64,000 nucleotides of DNA from positions 311,816 through 375,815 of the forward strand of contig SZWC01000087.1 in the NCBI GenBank assembly GCA_023375785.1. Direction: 5' to 3'. The position numbers and the translations under genes were made by a program. Position 1 is the stretch's first letter; each line of letters begins with the position of its first letter. Positions 57,431 through 64,000 of the stretch are shown in pieces. The notes under the pieces were generated by a model that was not told the origin of the DNA, searched no databases, and saw only the letters and a list, made by a program, of their open reading frames with translations. Origin of the DNA: Penium margaritaceum. Lineage: Eukaryota > Streptophyta > Zygnematophyceae > Desmidiales > Peniaceae.

Positions 57431-59430
57431 CGCCCGAAGGATGGGATGGCTCAGGAGCGATAGGGTTGCAAGGGTAAATAGAGTCCAACAACCTTACACA
57501 CTCCTCTATATGATGAGAAGGAACACAACCGGGAGTGTGCTGGAGCAACGCGCTACCACCGGTCAAGTTGTGATATGTGAGGCGCTCAAAGAAGAGTGTG
57601 TCATGTGACTCAACAATGCGGCGCCGCCTCGGATCCCAGAAACGCCAAGCATTGGAGCGAGGGGCGATACCCAAAAACACACAAACGCGGCCGCATGGAA
57701 GAGCTTAGACCCTTGCTGCTCAGGTGTAAACCAGATGCAAACAAGGGATCCCTACACGCGCGTGAGCCAGAGGTCAGCCCGACGGCTGAACCACACCCTG
57801 TACGGGATGCGGTTATTTTACAGTGGGCCATGTGGAATGCGGTTCCACACCCATGTCATGTAGTCCATGCCCTCAAATACAAAAGCTTCGGGCATGCCGC
57901 TGTCCACCCGCATTGAACAAACAGCATCCTCCATGGTGTGGTTCTATTTCTCAGACACACCATTCTACTAAGGTGTGGCGGGGGCATAGAGGTTATGAGC
58001 CACTCCTTGAGTTGCAAAGTGCCGCACTAAGTCCCCAAGAAACTCTTCGCCACGATCCGAGAAGAACTTCTGGAGGAGGTTGCAGGACTTCCGCTCAGCC
58101 ATGACCAACCAAGTGCGCACTGCAAGGGCAATATCACTTTTCTGACGAAGACTGAAGACCCACCGCACGTGGGTGAAGTCGTCAGTGATTGTCAGGACGT
58201 ACCTCTCTCTGTCCTCCTAGAACTCGATAGGGAGGGGTCCCAGGAGGTCAGAGTGAACCAACTCAAGAGGCCAAAGCGTCCGCGAGATAGAAGGAGGGTA
58301 CGTGGCTCGGTGCATCTTTCATTGAGTGCATTGGAGACAGTTGGTCTTGGACGGTGTCTCGAAAGATGCCGCATCATGACCGAGTGCAAGCCTTGTGTAT
58401 ACCAAATGGTCGATAACGTCTAGGTGCACATGGTACATGTGTTTGTGCAACAAAAGTTGGTGCTTTGGTGACAGAGTACCTGTCACAAACACATGTGCAG
58501 AGGATGGAGAGGGCAAGGGAGCAACAGACATAGGGTAGCGAGAGACATGGTACAAGTCATTCACAGCTCTCCCATACATGACCACCTCTTGTGTGGCACA
58601 TAATACACAGTAGCATTCTCACTTCTGAAGGATACGCCAAGTTCCATGCGAGTGCAGGCACGTCTAGAAAGCAAGCAGAGCTCCAACCTAGGCACATACA
58701 GAACGTCCAAGATATACAAGGGTCCAGACAAACCGTCGAACTGTAGTATGCCTACACCCTTGACTGGGACCTCATGACCAGCTGCTGTGCGCACAAATCG
58801 TGCAGACCCAACACGACGAAGTCACGGCGATGACAGGTCATATGATGGATGGCATATGCATCAATGATCCAGGTGGCATCTGCCACATGTTCTGTTTCTG
58901 TGATGTAAGAATGAGCAACAGTGCGGGCAACAGATGTAGGCTGCTCTATAGAGGGTTGTGATGCTGACAGAAGAGCAAGAGCACATAACTGAGACTCATG
59001 AAGCCACGCCAAGTCATCTGGTCCTGTGCATCACTTGACACAACGCTGCAACAAGACACTTCTACCTTCTCGTCTGACAAAGGACGACACCATTACCACC
59101 ATCCTGACGCAACTCTACGGACTCAACACGACCAGTAGTGGGACCGACTCATTCATGTAACTTGTACTCCTCGGAATGGAGAGTGCCAACCGTCGGTGGA
59201 GCTCAGCGAGCTGACGGTTCCCTGTGGCAAGGATCTGTTGCTTAGGCTCAGAGATCTGGCAGGCCCCCGCGGCGAGCTGCTGTGTTGGGGAAAGTACGTC
59301 GCTGACAATATGGGAGGTGGAGGACATGGAAAGGAGACCAGTCGCTTAGCTCACTGTTGCTGCAGTGGTGACACCAAAGTGTACTGGCCATGTTTTTTGC
59401 CTTGCCGTCATTGCAGTGTGCTGCTCTGTC

Positions 59431-59463
<33 letters not shown>

Positions 59464-60897
59464 ATCGTCGAACCTGACGGCAGTGGCACTCTGCCCCCTT
59501 AGCTGCTGTTCTCGGCGTCACAGCAACTATTGGTTGCCAGTGCTGTCGATGCGGCTACTGCATCCGCTGGAGGTCTAACACTGTGAGGAAAAATCCGGTA
59601 GCAATTATCCTGCCCCAGTGGGTGTTGAAAAAAATTCAAGGCCTATTTCAGCCTGGGAACATCGTGGGTGGACCCCCCCAGCTACTGGAAAAGATTCCAT
59701 AGCATTCTCCCCGCCCCAGTGCACGTGAAAAAGGGGAGGGTCTTGGGGGAGTTCCAAGTAACCGTCCCAACCCCCAACCCACCCAAGGGACCAGCAGGAG
59801 GATCCCAACCCAAGAGGAGAGGGGAAGACCAAGGAAGAGAAAGAGCATCCGTTGCTGATGTCGAGGCTGTTGCGACTTCTGCTGATGATGCCGCTGTTGT
59901 TGTCGCTCCTCCTATTGCTACTCCTCCTGTTGCTGCTGCCGCTGATCGTTCTTGTTACACGCTGCTGCTGGTGCACGCTCCTGGTGCTATACACCGCGGC
60001 TGCACATTGCTGCCACTGCTGCTAGCTGCTGCTACTGTGTGGAGCTGCTGGTGCTGACGGCCAGTAATTTGGCGAAGTGCTAAAATTTTATAATTTTAGA
60101 CACTAGAAAATCAAGGTTCCCCAAATCAAGTGAAGTTTGGACCACAGAGGCTTCTGACTGTGCTGAACATGCTGATGACGTTTTGGGTTGCAAAAAGTTG
60201 AAAAACTAGCAAAACGGCACTTTTTCCTAATTTGCCCGAATTGTAGCAAAAAAATGAATCTGTGGTGCACTGCGGTCTTTCCTGGTGGCTACAGAACACG
60301 AAACAAAGTGGGAGAGGTGGCACTGGAGAGCTTAGGATGAGAGCTTTCTAAGCATTCTCAACTGTGATTAAATGAGAAAATCACCCTTTTACGAAGTGAG
60401 GGTGGTGGCAGACATGACGATGCCAAGAGCCTCTACGGCCCTCCGAGGGCTGACATGTCGAGTGCGGCTTCTGCTCCTGAGTCAGCTGCTGTTTCTCCTG
60501 CTTCTGCTGCTGCCTCTGAGCTCGACGGTAGTGGACTCAGGTCACTGTGGCGGCCACCGCGGCTGTTGCCGCTGTTGTTGCTGCCGATGCTGCTGCGGGT
60601 GCTGCTGCTGTTGCGGTCAAAGGCGCCAGTGTGGACTTGCGCTCGTGATGTGCTGTTGCTACGCTGCTGCTGTGCTGCTCATATGCTGCTGCTACGCCGG
60701 GTGTGTTGTTGCACTGCTGTGCTTATGCACCCCGATGCGGCCTACGCTCGGCACTAGCGCAGGATGGTGGGTCCTCCCAAGACTTGTCGCTGGTGATGTG
60801 GGCTGCTGCTGCTACTGCTTCGCGGCTGCTGCTCACGACTGCTATGACTTCTACATCTCTAAAATGCAACAAGCTGTGGCTCGTGGCTCTGAAACCA

Positions 60898-61499
60898 TGA
60901 GAAGGTTCCTGTAAGCTTCCTGGCTCAACTGTTCACTAGCCTGACAGCAAAGATCTGGCTAGCTGACTCAAAGATCATGCAAGGAACAATGAAAGCAGGA
61001 ATGGGAAACATCATGTGAACCAAGGCTTTGCTTAAGCATAATGCAAAGAGAGAGACAACTGTGCGGGTCAGGTCATAAGTGCCGCCCGCTAGCGGCGGTG
61101 TACCGACGGGCGGCATTTTCCTAAAGCAAAAAAACCGGTCAAAAACCATGTTTTTAGCTATATCTCTCTGCTCAGCCATCCGAATCAAGAGCCGTCAGAA
61201 TCAAACGGATTAGTGCGCAAAACCCTACACATCAAATGTCCATACATCATAGTTCAGTCACCAACCGGTGTCTGACAAATGGGAAACATGCAACCGGCCA
61301 GTCGGCCTCACTGCCAAAAAGCCTCGAACGGTCGAGCCTGAGCCCCTGCTCCTCACGAGTGTCATCGGTCGATAGTCGTGGAGTCTTGGACACTCCCAAG
61401 GCCACGTCAGCCCCCCCACTGGTTTGAGGTGGCTGTCTCGTCAGGAATTTGCACGAGCATGGATATGAGCCGAGGGGTCACCGTAAGCTGTGGACAACA
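60898..61499 (-). repeat. Copia C 5' LTR
   Basis: On minus it runs TGTTGTCC to CTTCTCA, followed at once by the primer site (complement of 60,885-60,897). Confidence 0.9.
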
Positions 61500-63752
61500 T
61501 CAGGTCGGCTGCCCGGTTTCAGTTCGATGTGATGGTCGATGTCTCACTGAGGTGGCAAGGTTTTCGGGAGCTCTTTGAGGAAGAAATCTACAAACTCCTA
61601 GATGAGAGGTACGAATTCCTTGGGAATCATTACGAAATTGGTTGGTGCTGATGAAACTGATGAGGTTGATGAGGCTGATGAGTCAGTTGCTGCCACTTCC
61701 GCTTCCTCCATTGGCTTGAGGTGCACAAGGCATGCGTGAGCCCCTCGTCACATGCAAAGCCTAACACATTGAGAGGTATCGGCTGCACAGGTTGTCACTT
61801 CTTGGTCACTCCGGTTTCCTGAACTGCTTCCACCTCTACTGCTTCCGCGATCGTCTTCCGTCCCACGCGTGGAAGTTTTCGCTTGATGCCGTTGACTTCC
61901 ATGTAGACGTCGCCATAGTTCCATTTCATTCACGAGTTGTGCTAGTAAAAGTAATCACGTCCAAGAATAATTTTGTGGTCACTCATTTGACCTCCAAACT
62001 GTTACGTCCCACAAGTCTCCCACTTGTAGTCGTAGTGGTTCTCAGAGTCTCCATATCTGTAATCTCTTGTCGACGGTTTTTCCTCAAACACCCATGTTTC
62101 AGTCGGCACATCTAGCTTCCAAACCATGTTGTTGCTTACAAAACTATAAGAGGCCCCTCCATCCAATAGTGCCGGTACCGTTCTGCGACTCTTGCAACCT
62201 TGGGATTGCACTTTCACCAGTATCGCCGGTTGGCCATCCTCGTACCCCTCGTCGAATTTAGCGATCTCAGAAACCCTCTCTGGCATGGTGAGCTGTTCAG
62301 ATGGACGATCGTTTGACGAAGATCGCTTTTCTTTGATAATTTTCATGCATTTCACTCCTACCCCTTGCCGTTTTCAGACTCATTTTTCTATGAATCCCCC
62401 CCCCCCCTTTTTGGCCTGCTGCTTGCTTCGGAATTTCCGAGCAATATGCCTGTCTTTTTTGCAGATGCAGCAAGTGCGCATATCTTTTTGTTCGAGGGCT
62501 TCCACTTCCATCGGAGTCGAGGAGTCCCTTGAATTGCCTTTTCCGTTTCTACAATATTTGTGGTTGGAAGGTTGCCAGCTGTAGGATTCCTGGATCCGAG
62601 TGTTGTATTCAGCACTATCGATCCTTTTTGTTGCTGCAATCATACATGGTAAGTCATTCTCAATGCCAAAAATGGTGATCGCTCACCGGATGTCCTGTTT
62701 GAGGCCGTTGTTATAGTGAAAAAAAATATTGTTGGGGGCGATGTCTCCACCAGTGATGATCTCGTGGAATCTCCGTGGATACTCTGCCCCACTGGACTAC
62801 TGACGGAGGCGCTAGAGTTTGTACCGAGCGCCAGACTTTTCATTCAGCCGTCCAAAGGATGCGAGCATCGCGCACGAGAATTTTCTCTAGTCGGTTGGTG
62901 GCATAAGTGCGTCTTGCCATTGTGGATTGATCTGCTTCAAGGGTACAATACCTGCGGTTGACGATGCGAGATGGACGTCATTGGCCGTCGATGAGGCCAT
63001 GCCGGTCTCCTACTGCTGTTGTATGGCCTTTAGGTCGGACCACCAACTCAATGTCGTGCCACACAGAAGCATAGACACACGGTCAATTTTCTTCCGATCG
63101 TCGTTGAACCTAGCAGCAGTGAAGTACACCTCCAAGTTTTTCAGCCACATCTAAATTGTCGGTCCTTTGGAGTTTACAGGATGGAAAGTTTCAGGAGGGG
63201 CCGGGCGAATCTTGGGTTCGTTTAAAAGTAGGTTGTTTCTCTCGATGAGCACCGCCTCTCGTGTACTTGTATTGCGAAGAGCCTCCATTGCGACATTGAG
63301 TTTTTGGAGGAGATGGCTGTTGATTCCCTTGAGCACAAAGATACGGTTTGCCAAATCCTCGTTGATCCGCGCCTGTTGTCCGATGCCACATGTCACTCCT
63401 CCTCCAGTCGTTGAGGCTGTCGGCAGGTGCGGCTGGTTTACTGCCGCCGGGTCCGTGGCCGGATTGGCCGTCGGAGCCGTCGGGATTGACCCGGCAGCCG
63501 CATAGCCTACCACGTCAGCACTCGTCGCAGCCTCATGGCTTGAGTGCATGGTCACGTTCTGCTCCTCCATCATAGAATTCATCGCTGAATACAAGTTGTT
63601 GGTCATCGGGTGTGCTCGCTCGTTTCATGTCGTGGTCTTGAAGTCTACAAAGTCTTGACATGTGAGATGTGATATCGACTTGTGCAAGATAGTCTTGCGG
63701 ATGAGTAAAGAAGTTAGCTGCCCCTCCAGCAATGTTGCGCTCTGATATCTAG

Positions 63753-64000
63753 TGTTATGCCAAATGGAGCATGGATGGTGAACATGTATGAGTTGCGAGG
63801 CAGAACACAGTTTGAGAATCTGGAACAGTTGAACAATTTGTAATTAGCAAACAAGTGTACTTTGATGACACGTGTCGGAACGACTGAAAGTATGTATACA
63901 AGTCTCGAGTTACAAATGCGACGTAGTCGAGTTCATAGGGTCGATCATTGAGCGACGCGTGTGGAGTTGCGTCGTGAGTGGTCGGATCGACAAGCTCTGC
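63753..64000 (-). repeat. Gypsy B 5' LTR, cut by window end
   Basis: The first 248 bp (plus sense) of an LTR expected to be about 530 bp. It aligns with the solo LTR at 243-772. On the minus strand it is followed by a partial primer site. Confidence 0.85.

Larger units (their letters stand above)
54471..61499 (-). mobile_element. Copia C: Ty1/copia element inserted in gypsy B
   Basis: LTRs 54,471-55,073 and 60,898-61,499 (603 and 602 bp; TGTTGTCC to CTTCTCA on the minus strand). A primer site TGGTTTCAGAGCC is the complement of 60,885-60,897. Minus-strand parts: triplet-rich leader about 59.4-60.87 kb including a (CTG)n run at 59,437-59,463, gag-like about 59.1-59.35 kb, protease about 58.85 kb (WIIDAYAIHHMTC), integrase about 57.7-58.55 kb, repeat-extended linker about 57.1-57.45 kb, RT about 56.2-57.0 kb, and RNase H about 55.47-55.8 kb (SDWGWSPDGKSRACYVF). 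It lies between protease and RT of gypsy B, so it is younger than that host. LTRs differ by roughly 13% by eye. Coding is broken in many places. Confidence 0.88.
40016..64000 (-). mobile_element. Gypsy B: chromodomain gypsy element, split by later insertions
   Basis: A minus-strand Ty3/gypsy element with its 5' LTR at 63,753-64,000 (cut by the window) and its 3' LTR in two pieces (49,135-49,621 and 40,016-40,085). Parts on the minus strand: gag about 62.4-63.6 kb with zinc-knuckle-like CCICKKDRHIARKF, protease about 62.17 kb (LLDGGASYSFV), RT about 53.5-54.45 kb (RICVDYQALIEATIKNRYPL), HHCC finger and integrase about 50.15-51.15 kb (HPQTDGQTERANQ), and a chromodomain about 49.75-49.9 kb (AEYVVKWHGYDASHNNWEPY). 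A polypurine tract (complement of 49,622-49,634) and a partial initiator-Met site (GCTCTGATA at 63,739-63,747 on plus) sit where expected. It is interrupted by copia C, by the repeat cluster at about 51.25-53.47 kb, and in its LTR by E3. Coding is broken in about a dozen or more places. It is the oldest layer of the stack. Confidence 0.85.

Noticed and set aside
54466-61504. A 5-bp target duplication for copia C
   Set aside because: The flanks GGTCA and TCAGG do not match as direct repeats, so I do not claim a duplication although the LTR ends are clear.

Overview
The window reads as a transposon-dense intergenic stretch of a plant-lineage nuclear genome. The evidence is LTR elements primed by initiator-tRNA-Met sites (core TGGTATCAGAGC), gypsy elements with a chromodomain, copia elements, a MuDR-type (MULE) transposon with SWIM and zinc-knuckle motifs, a TRIM, a LINE remnant, and no bacterial-style operons. 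The unmerged contig ends and N gaps fit a draft assembly. A streptophyte alga such as Chara is my guess only. I recognise no intact host gene.

Layout. 1-1,650: a (TG)n tract, a solo LTR of gypsy family B with a perfect target duplication, and a 352-bp TRIM. 1,651-11,060: AT-rich DNA with no recognisable gene. 11,060-12,764: a minus-strand copia LTR with a trinucleotide-rich leader. About 13,570-19,495: a MULE ('E1') whose long inverted termini are 30-bp tandem arrays around a decayed transposase. About 21,300-22,629: a small non-autonomous element ('E2') with the same architecture and different sequence. 22,941-32,047: a chromodomain gypsy element ('gypsy A') with LTRs about 5% apart, an extra reading frame before gag, and a striking row of palindromes in each LTR. 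About 33,950-38,572: a copia-LTR element with no pol, carrying coiled-coil-like coding DNA. 38,573-39,697: the 3' end of a LINE.

40,016 to the window end is a nested stack. A minus-strand gypsy ('gypsy B') has its 3' LTR split by a third 30-bp-array element ('E3'), which is itself split by a copia element ('copia B', 40,313-48,261). The gypsy B body is also interrupted by a repeat cluster (about 51.25-53.47 kb) and a second copia ('copia C', 54,471-61,499). Its 5' LTR runs off the right edge.

The two observations I rate highest are (i) three transposons whose inverted termini are arrays of exactly or nearly 30 bp built from different sequences, and (ii) about twelve back-to-back inverted repeats filling 420 bp of the gypsy A LTR. 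Two 'duplications' around single Ns (37,716 and 45,772) are almost certainly assembly artefacts. All family calls rest on motifs read by eye. No database search or alignment program was run, and divergence figures are hand counts.
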